A stretch of DNA of 64,000 bases from an uncultured Myxococcales bacterium (GTDB lineage: Bacteria > Myxococcota_A > UBA9042 > CAIXZC01), in assembly GCA_903895725.1 (NCBI GenBank), contig CAITUV010000044.1:124001-188000 (forward strand), in the 5' to 3' direction. Shown in pieces: positions 46,781 to 56,800 of the stretch (its first letter is position 1; each line of letters opens with the position of its first letter). The notes beneath the pieces are model-generated. The model saw only the letters and a program-made list of their open reading frames with translations. It had not been told where the DNA came from and did not search any database. The position numbers and the translations under genes are program-made.

Positions 46781-47206
46781 TCAGTCGATGACGTCCACAC
46801 CCATGCTGCGCGCAGTACCCTTGATAGTGTTCACCGCGGCAGCTTCGTCCGCGGCGTACAGGTCCGCCATCTTCTGGCGGGCGATGTCCTTGACCTGCTG
46901 GAGCGTGATCTTGCCGACCTTGTTCCGGTTGGGAATGGCCGAGCCCTTCTCAATCCCCGCGGCCTTCTTGATCAGGTCGGAGGCGATGGGCGTGTGCACC
47001 GAGAACTTGAACGAGCGGTCCGAGAAGACGGTGATGTCCACCGGCACGGTCAGTCCGCCGAGGTCCTTGGTATCGGCATTGAACGCCTTGCAGAACTGCA
47101 TGATGTTGAGTCCGTGCTGGCCGAGGGCCGGGCCTACCGGCGGTCCCGGACTGGCGGCGCCGCCAGCGATATGCAACCGGATGTTCGCTACGACTTTCTT
47201 TCCCAT
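46781..47206 (-). CDS. rplK: 50S ribosomal protein L11
   Basis: [48 protein letters not shown]. Confidence 0.97.
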   Translation of the reverse strand: MGKKVVANIRLHIAGGAASPGPPVGPALGQHGLNIMQFCKAFNADTKDLGGLTVPVDITVFSDRSFKFSVHTPIASDLIKKAAGIEKGSAIPNRNKVGKITLQQVKDIARQKMADLYAADEAAAVNTIKGTARSMGVDVID

Positions 47207-47214
47207 GGCTCACC

Positions 47215-47799
47215 TCAAATCTTTTCGACTTGCATGAAATCGAGCTCGACAGGGGTTGCCCTGCCGAAGATCGTCACCAGCACGCGCAGCTTCTGGCGGT
47301 CCGCCTTGACCTCGTCCACCTGGGCCGTGAAACTGGCAAAGGGCCCGTCGATGATGCGCACGGACATCCCTTCCTCAAAGGAAACCACCGGCTTGGGTGC
47401 CTGGGTCCCCTCTTCCCGCTGCTTCATGAGCTTGGCCACTTCCCGGTCGCGCATCGGCCTCGGGTTGCGGGCATCCCCCACGAAGCCGGTGATCTTCTCG
47501 GTCTCGCGAACCAGGTGCCAGGTATCTTCGTTGAGGTGCATCTGCACGAAGAGATAGCCCGGCATCGACCGCCGCTTGGTGCTCTTCTTCTTGCCGTCCA
47601 CCACTTCGGCCACGGTCTCCGTGGGCACGATGATGGCGAACCGCCCTTCCCCGGTCTCGAGGTTGGTCTCGAACCCGAAGTAGCGCTCCATCGATGCTTC
47701 CCGGATCCGCATTTCGAGGAAACGGCGAGCCTTCTCCTCGTACCCGGAAAGGGCATGAACGGCATACCACTTGAGCTCGATCTTCTCCTTGGCGGTCAT
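47215..47799 (-). CDS. nusG: transcription antitermination factor NusG
   Basis: [23 protein letters not shown]...[60 protein letters not shown]. Confidence 0.96.
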   Translation of the reverse strand: MTAKEKIELKWYAVHALSGYEEKARRFLEMRIREASMERYFGFETNLETGEGRFAIIVPTETVAEVVDGKKKSTKRRSMPGYLFVQMHLNEDTWHLVRETEKITGFVGDARNPRPMRDREVAKLMKQREEGTQAPKPVVSFEEGMSVRIIDGPFASFTAQVDEVKADRQKLRVLVTIFGRATPVELDFMQVEKI

Positions 47800-47815
47800 G
47801 GACTGGGCCTCCAGG

Positions 47816-48202
47816 CTAGCCGAGGCTGTAGATGGCGGTGGACACCAACGCCCAGATCATGTCGAACACCCCGAGGATGATCGCCATGACGATGGACGTG
47901 ATGATCACGACCACGGTCGACAGCCGGGTCTCTTCCCAGGAAGGCCACGTGACCTTCTTGAGCTCGTTGGCCACTTCCAGAGCCCAGGTGTTGACCGACC
48001 GGTTCATCTTCAGCGCCACGCCAACAGCGGCACCGCAGATGAGGCCCAGCAGGTCGCTGCGCAGGAACTCGGTTCCGATGAGCGGCTGGTCGAAGTCACG
48101 GGAGAACAGGTCGAAGATCGCCCCGAACAGGTGCCCGCAGATGACCCATGCCGTCAGTCCGGCCAGCACGTAAGCGATGTTCACGAAACGCTGCAAGTTC
48201 AT
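47816..48202 (-). CDS. secE: preprotein translocase subunit SecE
   Basis: [43 protein letters not shown]-terminal additional TM segments; start corrected from 48250. Confidence 0.93.
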   Translation of the reverse strand: MNLQRFVNIAYVLAGLTAWVICGHLFGAIFDLFSRDFDQPLIGTEFLRSDLLGLICGAAVGVALKMNRSVNTWALEVANELKKVTWPSWEETRLSTVVVIITSIVMAIILGVFDMIWALVSTAIYSLG

Positions 48203-48222
48203 AGCTGCGCCCTCAAGTACTC

Positions 48223-48299
48223 TGGCAGGCCAGGGGGGATTCGAACCCACAACCTTCGGATTTGGAGTCCGACGCTCTGCCGATTAGAGCTACTGGCCC
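48223..48299 (-). tRNA. tRNA-Trp (CCA), 3' CCA encoded
   Basis: Cloverleaf GGGCCAGTAGCTCTAATCGGCAGAGCGTCGGACTCCAAATCCGAAGGTTGTGGGTTCGAATCCCCCCTGGCCTGCCA; anticodon loop CTCCAAA. Confidence 0.95.
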
Positions 48300-48313
48300 G
48301 CGATCACCAACTG

Positions 48314-48496
48314 CTACCTCGTCTCCTTGTGCACGGTATGCTTCCGCTCGAACTTGCAGTACTTCTTCAGTTCGAGCCGCTTGGTCGTGGTGCGCTTGTT
48401 CTTGACCGTAGTATACCGCGACACGCCTGGCGACGAGCTGCTCCGGCAGGTGGTGCATTCCAAATGGATGATGACTCTTGCGCCTTTCTTCGCCAT
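48314..48496 (-). CDS. rpmG: 50S ribosomal protein L33
   Basis: [60 protein letters not shown]. Confidence 0.95.
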   Translation of the reverse strand: MAKKGARVIIHLECTTCRSSSSPGVSRYTTVKNKRTTTKRLELKKYCKFERKHTVHKETR

Positions 48497-48566
48497 GGCA
48501 CGCTCCCCGGCCCTTGGAGGGGGGACCCTCGACTTCGGGGTCCCCCTCCAGGCCTTCTTGCTTCAA

Positions 48567-49781
<1,215 letters not shown>

Positions 49782-49853
49782 CTCCTCTCCTCCTTCTTAG
49801 GCAGCGCCAGGGAGCTGTAACACTGCTTTGTCACCAAACCAAACAAGCCACGG

Positions 49854-49926
49854 AGCCTACGATCGGGATTGAACCGATGACCTCATCCTTACCAAGGATG
49901 TGCTCTACCATCTGAGCTACGTAGGC
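49854..49926 (-). tRNA. tRNA-Thr (GGT)
   Basis: GCCTACGTAGCTCAGATGGTAGAGCACATCCTTGGTAAGGATGAGGTCATCGGTTCAATCCCGATCGTAGGCT; CCA not encoded. Confidence 0.95.
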
Positions 49927-49983
49927 CTGAATGTCAAATCCTGCCAGGGGGAGCCGGACCGTCGCTCCGAACTATCCCCTTCG

Positions 49984-50056
49984 AGCGGGAGACGGGGGTC
50001 GAACCCGCGGCCCTCAGCTTGGAAGGCTGATGCTCTACCAACTGAGCTACTCCCGC
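49984..50056 (-). tRNA. tRNA-Gly (TCC)
   Basis: GCGGGAGTAGCTCAGTTGGTAGAGCATCAGCCTTCCAAGCTGAGGGCCGCGGGTTCGACCCCCGTCTCCCGCT. Confidence 0.95.
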
Positions 50057-50065
50057 AATTGTCAG

Positions 50066-50148
50066 TGGCGAGGGGAGGGTTCGAACCTCCGAAGCCGTAC
50101 GGCAACAGATTTACAGTCTGCCCCCTTTGACCGCTCGGGAACCTCGCC
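50066..50148 (-). tRNA. tRNA-Tyr (GTA) with long variable arm
   Basis: GGCGAGGTTCCCGAGCGGTCAAAGGGGGCAGACTGTAAATCTGTTGCCGTACGGCTTCGGAGGTTCGAACCTCCCCTCGCCA. Confidence 0.95.
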
Positions 50149-50166
50149 ATTGAGCCCGCCCAACGG

Positions 50167-50238
50167 AGCTGGCGGGGGGATTTGAACCCCCAACCCTCTG
50201 ATTACAAATCAGATGCTCTGCCGTTGAGCTACGCCAGC
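50167..50238 (-). tRNA. tRNA-Thr (TGT)
   Basis: GCTGGCGTAGCTCAACGGCAGAGCATCTGATTTGTAATCAGAGGGTTGGGGGTTCAAATCCCCCCGCCAGCT. Confidence 0.95.
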
Positions 50239-50309
50239 GCAAATTGTCAAAGACGCCGGGCCCCGCCAATGCCATCCTCTGAGCACAGAGAGGCACTGCA
50301 GGCTGGACG

Positions 50310-50338
50310 CTTGTACACGCCGGCGGTCCGGGTGTCAA
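50310..50338 (-). promoter_or_regulatory. sigma70 promoter of the tRNA-tuf-secE-nusG-rpl-rpo cluster
   Basis: Minus strand TTGACA - 17 nt - TACAAG, about 70 nt upstream of the first tRNA. Confidence 0.7.
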
Positions 50339-50391
50339 GAAGTTTTTTCGCCCTGATCCAGGGATATTCGTTGCGGGCTGGCTGGTCCGCC

Positions 50392-51051
50392 CTACTCGAG
50401 GTGGAAATCGATTCCCGATACCGGCTCGCCTGCCACCAGCACGATCGGATCGGGATAGAGCTGAGCTACTTCGATCTCCATGTCCGCGTCCAGATCGAGG
50501 AGCGCTGCGATCCAGTACGTGCCGGGCTGGTTCTTGAGGTCGATACCATAATCGTTGGGGAAGCCGGGGTTCTTACATACCAGCGCTCCCTGTGGAGGGG
50601 CGAGCGGACCGGACGGCTTCTCAGTTCCCTCGAAGTAGTGGATCTGGAGGGTCCATTTCTCGGGCAATGTCCCCGGGTAGTACACCGTCCCGCTGATGTC
50701 GCTGGACTTGGCGCTGCCCCCGCAGGAGTGGCTGAGCGTGACCTCGCCGACCTCATCGGCACCAGCCCCCTCATCCGGCTCGACCGTGTCGTTCTCCACC
50801 TCGTCGGCCGGACCAGGGATCTCCGGAGAAGGTCCATCGGTCGTCTCCGAGTCCCCTCCATTGGTTTCCAAGAGGAGATCGCCCACCTCGGCCGCGCCAT
50901 CCGGCAGATCAGCGACCTCAATGGCCGTTTCACCCTGGCCTTCCTGGACTTCGGAACCAGCGTCCGCTGTTCCGCAGCCTGCAAGAGCCGCGGCGCTCAG
51001 AAGTAGCAGATTGCAGACGCGACGCCCTGTCCTGTCGCCCGCTTTCATCAT
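50392..51051 (-). CDS. Asp/Glu-rich lipoprotein of unknown function
   Basis: MMKAGDRTGRRVCNLLLLSAAALAGCG lipobox followed by an acidic linker; GGAGGTGC-ATG start (track start 51114). Confidence 0.75.
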   Translation of the reverse strand: MMKAGDRTGRRVCNLLLLSAAALAGCGTADAGSEVQEGQGETAIEVADLPDGAAEVGDLLLETNGGDSETTDGPSPEIPGPADEVENDTVEPDEGAGADEVGEVTLSHSCGGSAKSSDISGTVYYPGTLPEKWTLQIHYFEGTEKPSGPLAPPQGALVCKNPGFPNDYGIDLKNQPGTYWIAALLDLDADMEIEVAQLYPDPIVLVAGEPVSGIDFHLE

Positions 51052-51122
51052 GCACCTCCGTCTCATCAGTCGACCTATCGTAAATAGATGCCGCCATTTA
51101 GTTGTGTCGTCCAACTGGCTTC

Positions 51123-51150
51123 ATTCTAGGCGAGTGAGAATCCTTTGCAA
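51123..51150 (-). promoter_or_regulatory. putative sigma70 promoter of the lipoprotein gene
   Basis: Minus strand TTGCAA - 16 nt - TAGAAT. Confidence 0.5.
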
Positions 51151-51308
51151 GTACTTCTTTCATAGCCGTTCCCCCCCCTGAAGGAGACCAGTGGCCCGAC
51201 ATCGGGTGGGAGAGCGGGAGGGATGTCGATATCGTAATCGATTACGACTACGATGCCTATGCCGATATCGATGCCGAGGGGAGAAGACCAAGAAAGGCGG
51301 GAGGCCGG

Positions 51309-52058
51309 CTACGGCACCTGGCGGCTCCACTCGTAGAGCAGGACCGACGAGAACGCGGCAACATTGAGCGACTCGAAGTGGCCGGGAAGGGAGAGAACCT
51401 CGTCGCACGCATTGGCAACCGTGGGCCGGATTCCCTTCCCCTCGCTGCCCAGCACGAAGCAGGATTTCTCGGGGAACTTCTCCTCCCAGATCGTGCGCTT
51501 TCCGCCCAGTCCCGTCCCGTAGATCCAGAAGCCCTGCTCCTTGAGCTGCTCCAGGGCCCGGGTAAGGTTCGTCACCCGGGCGATCGGGAGCTGGAACGCC
51601 GCTCCGGCACTTCGCCGAAGCACCGCCGACGTCACCATGGCCGAGCGGTGCTCCGGGAGGAGCAGCCCCGCCCCGCCGAAGAACCGGACCGTCCGGATGA
51701 TCGCACCCAGGTTGCCCGGGTCGGTCACTTCGTCGAGAGCGACGAGGAAGAGACGGGGTTGGGGGTTGGGGGTTGGGGGCTCGGGCGGGATTGCGGTGCG
51801 GCGAAGCAGCTCCTCCAGCCCCACATATGGGAAGGGCTTGAGGATGGCCAGCGGGAAGCGGGCCTCCTCGCCGGCCATGCGCTGGAGATCGAGCCGGTCT
51901 GCTGCCCGCAATGGGATCTTCAGCCGCTGGAGCTGCTCCAGGAACTCGCCCTGGCGCCGGGAATTCCCGTCGACCAGCACTTCCCGCACCAGTCCGGCAG
52001 CCGTCCGCGCCACTTCCAGGATGTGGGTTTCGCCCCAGATGGTCAGGTCGTCAGTCAT
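51309..52058 (-). CDS. SpoU/TrmH-family RNA 2'-O-methyltransferase (RlmB-like)
   Basis: LFLVALDEVTDPGNLGAIIRTVRFFGGAGLLLPEHRSA, FVLGSEGKGIRPTVANACDEVLSLPG, ESLNVAAFSSVLLYEWSRQ; ATGA overlap with proS. Confidence 0.93.
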   Translation of the reverse strand: MTDDLTIWGETHILEVARTAAGLVREVLVDGNSRRQGEFLEQLQRLKIPLRAADRLDLQRMAGEEARFPLAILKPFPYVGLEELLRRTAIPPEPPTPNPQPRLFLVALDEVTDPGNLGAIIRTVRFFGGAGLLLPEHRSAMVTSAVLRRSAGAAFQLPIARVTNLTRALEQLKEQGFWIYGTGLGGKRTIWEEKFPEKSCFVLGSEGKGIRPTVANACDEVLSLPGHFESLNVAAFSSVLLYEWSRQVP

Positions 52059-53806
52059 GATCCGGCTTTGGCGTCGCGGACACGCTGGGTCACGATCGCC
52101 GCGACCTCGGCGACCTTGACCTTCTCCCGGGCACCGGTGCGGCGGTCCTTGATCTCCGCAAGGCCTTCGGCCAGATCCCGGGCACCCAGCACGATCTGGA
52201 AGGGGATTCCGACCAGGTCGGCATCCGCGAACTTCACGCCGGGGCGCTGGTCGCGGTCGTCGAACAGGACGTCCACGCCGGCCGCCTGGAGATCGGCATA
52301 CAGCTTCTCGGCCGCGGCCGACACATTGGGATCGGTCACCTGGAGCGCCAGGACGGCGGCCTCGAACGGGGCGATCGGAACGGGCCATCGAATGCCCCGA
52401 TCGTCATGGTTCTGCTCGATTGCCGCGGCCATGATGCGGGTCACGCCGATGCCGTAGCACCCCATGACCATGGGCTTCACTACCCCCTGCTCGTCCTGGA
52501 AGATGCACTGCATGGCCTGCGAGTACTTGGTCCCAAGGTAGAAGATGTGCCCCACCTCGATCCCACGGAACAGCGAGTAGGTACCCACGGCGCAATTCGG
52601 GCAGGGATCGCCTTCCAGCGCGTTACGCACGTCGAGGTACTTCTCGACCTGGAAGTCCCGCCCCGGCACCACGTGCCGGAAGTGGTAGTAGTCCCGGTTG
52701 GCCCCCACGACGATGTCGGCAAGCCCCTGGACGGCCAGGTCCGCGACGATCCGGGTCTTGCCTCCGCCGGCCTTCTCCTTGAGGCCGACTGGACCGGCAA
52801 AGCCGACGATCGCTCCGGTCACCTTCTCGACGGTGGCATCATCGGCAAGCTCGACCGAGGTGGCCCCGAGCGCCCGACGAAGCTTGACGTCGGACAGGTC
52901 GTGATCGCCCCGCAGCAGCACGGCGGTAGGCTCGCCGTCGGCCACGCAGATGAGCGTCTTGACCACCTGGCAGGTCTTGACGCCGAGGAAGGCGGCCACG
53001 TCCTCCACGCTCTTCTGGTCGGGCGTATGAACCGGCTCGAAGGGAGAGACTCCCGTGGCATCGGCAGGGGCTTGTGCGCCGACGGTGGCGCGGATCGCGG
53101 CCAGCTCCTGGTTGACCGTGTGGTCGCACTTGCCACAGCGAAGGACGTAGTCCTCGCCGGTCTCGGCCACGACCTGGAACTCGTGCGACATGCTGCCGCC
53201 GATGTTCCCGGTATCGGCCTCGACGACCCGGAAGTCCAGCCCGCAGCGCCGGAAGATGGCGCAGTAGGCCTCGTACATGGCCTGGTAGGACTTCTTGGCG
53301 CCGTCCGAGTCGGCATCGAACGAGTAGGCATCCTTCATGATGAACTCGCGGCCGCGAAGGAGACCGCCCCGGGGCTTGATCTCATCCCGGAACTTGGCCT
53401 GGATCTGGTACATGTTGACCGGCAGCTCGCGGTAGGAGCGCAAGTCTCGACGGGCCAGATCGGTAATGACCTCTTCGTGGGTCGGCCCGATGCAGAATTC
53501 CCGCTTGTGGCGGTCGATCACCCGCAGCAGCTCGGGGCCGTAATGCTGCCAGCGGCCCGATTCCTGCCAGAGCTCTGCAGGCTGGACTGCGGGCATGAGC
53601 ACCTCGAGGGCGCCCTTGCGGTTCATCTCGTCCCGCACGATGTTGCTGACCTTGTGCAGCACCTTGACCCCCAGCGGCAGGAAGTCATAGATGCCGGCGG
53701 CCAGCTGGCGGATATACCCCCCGCGCAGCAGGAAGGTGTGGCTGACGAGCTCGGCCTCTTTCGGGGCCTCCTTCAACGTAGGCATGTGGTAGCGAGATAC
53801 TCTCAT
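52055..53806 (-). CDS. proS: prolyl-tRNA synthetase (with YbaK-like editing domain insertion)
   Basis: LPLGVKVLHKVSNIVRDEMNRKGALEVLMPAVQPAELWQESGRW; CIGPTHEEVITDL; PRGGLLRGREFIMKDAYSFD; central CQVVKTLICVADGEPTAVLLRGDHDLSDVKL. Confidence 0.97.
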   Translation of the reverse strand: MRVSRYHMPTLKEAPKEAELVSHTFLLRGGYIRQLAAGIYDFLPLGVKVLHKVSNIVRDEMNRKGALEVLMPAVQPAELWQESGRWQHYGPELLRVIDRHKREFCIGPTHEEVITDLARRDLRSYRELPVNMYQIQAKFRDEIKPRGGLLRGREFIMKDAYSFDADSDGAKKSYQAMYEAYCAIFRRCGLDFRVVEADTGNIGGSMSHEFQVVAETGEDYVLRCGKCDHTVNQELAAIRATVGAQAPADATGVSPFEPVHTPDQKSVEDVAAFLGVKTCQVVKTLICVADGEPTAVLLRGDHDLSDVKLRRALGATSVELADDATVEKVTGAIVGFAGPVGLKEKAGGGKTRIVADLAVQGLADIVVGANRDYYHFRHVVPGRDFQVEKYLDVRNALEGDPCPNCAVGTYSLFRGIEVGHIFYLGTKYSQAMQCIFQDEQGVVKPMVMGCYGIGVTRIMAAAIEQNHDDRGIRWPVPIAPFEAAVLALQVTDPNVSAAAEKLYADLQAAGVDVLFDDRDQRPGVKFADADLVGIPFQIVLGARDLAEGLAEIKDRRTGAREKVKVAEVAAIVTQRVRDAKAGS

Positions 53807-53842
53807 GGCATTCCCGATGGATAAAGGTTTCAGAAGGGAAGG

Positions 53843-56800
53843 CTATTGTTCTTCGACGGACGTGGACACGACCAGTCCGCTGACCGAAGAGTAGTCGTAG
53901 ATCTTGTGCAGACCGCGGATGAGCTCAAGGAGGCTTGCGTACTTCTGCAGCTTGCCGGCACCGGTCTTGTAGTCGGCCTGAAGGTCTTCGAGGGTCTCGA
54001 AGCTGTTGAGCACTTCGTTGGCCTTGTTGACCAGGTAGTATGCGGTGTCGAACGTGTTCTCGTCACCCAGCTTGAACGCGACGTAGGTCTTGCCGGTCAT
54101 GGGGTCGGTGAACTCGGCCTTGACCGCGTCGGCCGGCAGGTCCACGGCATCCTCGTGCCCCTTGAGGTAGATCCTCGTAGTATCCATGAAGCGGCGGTCG
54201 TAGTCGTTGATCATGAGCGACATGCCAAAGTAGGCCGCCAGCATGGGGATACGGAACCAGGTGGTGGGGAAGCTGTAGTCCACTTCCTCGGGGTAGAGGT
54301 ACTTGCCGTCCTTGCAGAAGCCCGGGTCGTTCATGTTCGACAGGTCCCGGAGGCGCAGGTAGCTCGGGTTGCCGTTGGCATCCTCGACCACGCAGGCCGC
54401 GTAGTTCGCCTCCCGCTGGGTCGTGATGCCGCCCAGGAGGTTGATCATGCGGTCCGGGAAGAAGGTGAAGTAGCTGATGAGGTACTTCCGGACATCGGGG
54501 GACTCGTCGATGGCCAGGAAGTTGGTGGTCGGGTCGCACAGGGTCATGAAGGCGTTGAGGCGGTCGTAGATCGCCCCACCCGACGTGTATGCCACTTCGT
54601 CCGCGTTCAGCATGATGCCGCCGTACATGGGACGGGCAGCGAACTTGCCATAGTCTTCTTCCAGCACGAAGGTCTTGGTCAGACCGGTGGCAAAGGCGGT
54701 GTCCTTCTCGTAGCGGTCGGTCAAGGGGTTGTAGCCGAACGGGTAGTTGTACCCGCCGACCCCGTCGCCGGCCGGAATGGCGAACGTGTTGACCAGAGTG
54801 TTGAACGATTCCTGTGCTGCCACGGCACCGGAGAGGCCGCCGTTCATGTCGAGCTCCCACGGCGTGCCGAACTTCTTCTCCCAGTATCCATTCTGGTTGA
54901 AACGGATGTAGTTGACGGCCCACCACTGGAACTGGTGCTTCATGCGGCTGAACGCCCACAGGATGCGCCGCGAGTACTGGTCGGGATAGTAGGTCAGCCG
55001 GCTACGCCAGTATCCCCACACCGGCCAGTACCACCAGTAGTCGTCCACGGTGTTGCGCACGATCTCGTACGGGTCGACGCCCTGGTCCCACACGTCGCAG
55101 TAAGGCGTGCGGCCGATGTACTCGTCGGAGCAGAACCGGAACGGAACCTCGACCTTGTCGGGCGGAGAGCAGTAGGAGGCGCCGAGCTGCGTGCGGCACT
55201 CGGTGCACCCGGCACATCCGGCGTCCGCACCACAGTCTGCGTCGCTGGCGCACTTCTTGCCGACGAGCGAGGCAAACTCCACGTCCTGGCGCTCATAGAC
55301 CTTGGTCGGTCCGCCCAGCACGTTGGGGATCTGGGTGTAGTGGATCCGCTTGAACAGCTCCTCCAGGCGGTTGGGCTCATCGAGCACGGCCACCTGCGTG
55401 TCAGTCCCCTCGGGGTTCTCGAGGTAGGGCTCCCACGTCTTGAGCTCCGGCTTCTCCTTGAACACGGAGACGAGCTTGCCGTAGCCGAACTTGATAGCGG
55501 CTTCGTCATACAGGCCGATTCCGTGCCACAGGTCGTTGAACTTGGCACCGTAGTCCATGATCGACGAGTACTGCAGCATCCGCATGGAGTTGCTCTTCTG
55601 GAGGTCGGTCTCTCCGTTGAAGAGGTCGACCGGCAGCCAGGACTTGCCATCCGCGGCCAGGGCCACCTTGTGCTCCCAGTACTCCTGGGGGAAGTTCATG
55701 GCATCGGTCGAGGCCTCGAAGTTGTGGCGCAGGCCGAGCGTGTGGCCGATTTCGTGCGTCGCAACCGACAGGTAGATGCGCTCGCGGAACTCCTGGACCA
55801 TCTCGGTGCGGATCTTCTGTTCGATATCACGAACGAACAGCTGGGTCTTGGCAACGAGCGGGTCCTTGGTATCGCTGAACCATGCCGACGGCATCCAGTG
55901 CTCGAGCTGGTTGCGAAGCTCGGTGTACTGGATCTTGTGGGACACCTGCTGGGCAAGCTTGGCCGCGGTGCAGGTGTTGACCCAGTAGTATCCTTCCACC
56001 CCGCCCTGCGACACGAACGTGCAGGTATCGCCGGCCGCCGGGAACTTCGGGTTGTACTCCCGCCACAGGTACAGCTTGGGCGCCTCTTCCTCCGTGCGGA
56101 TCTGCCCTTCCTGCTCCTTGGTGCACGCGTCCTTGACCACGTTGAAGTCGGCCAGGTTGAAGGCGAGCTCCTCGCCGTTGCGGATCCCGTCAAACGCGGC
56201 CGAGCAGAGCTGCTGGTCGAACCGGTCGACCCACTCCTTGGCCAGGCCGATGATGGCCGCGTCGGTGAACTCGTCGTGGTAGAGGCAGCCGCCCTCGGAA
56301 TGGGACTGGATGAGGTGGCGCTCCTTCTCCACGCCGCGGTTGTTGGCCCAGTTGCGCAGTGCCATGCGCTCGTAGTCCTTGTCGTTGAGCTCGGCGCTCA
56401 CCAGCGCAGCGGGATCCCGCATGAGGATGCGGACCGCGTCGAAGATCATGGCCTTGTCCAGCTCGGGGTTCTGCTTGAGCATGCTCATCCGCATGAACGC
56501 CCAGTCCTGCTCCGTCTTCTGGATGCCGAAGTTGGTGAGCCAGTCGTGTGCACTCGGCTCGACCATTCCGGCGACCATGGCCTTGGCCTCGGCGATGCTG
56601 GACGGGGCCGGGTTGTGGCCGACCGCGATCAGCGCCGGGGTGTTCTTCTGGGAAATGTCGATGCCCATGGCGAACGAGGCCGGGTCGACGTAGCCGGCCA
56701 TCAGCTCGACGAGGTCGGCAGCCCGGTTGGCCTGCAGGTTGACGCCTGCGTCGTACACGTAGGCATTGGCCGACAGGATCTTGCCCGTCAGGGGATCCGC

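Noticed and set aside
51160-51408. 82-aa ORF rich in RHRYRHRHRSR
   Set aside because: Produced by the palindromic GATATCG/ATCGAT low-complexity DNA; no RBS or homology expected.
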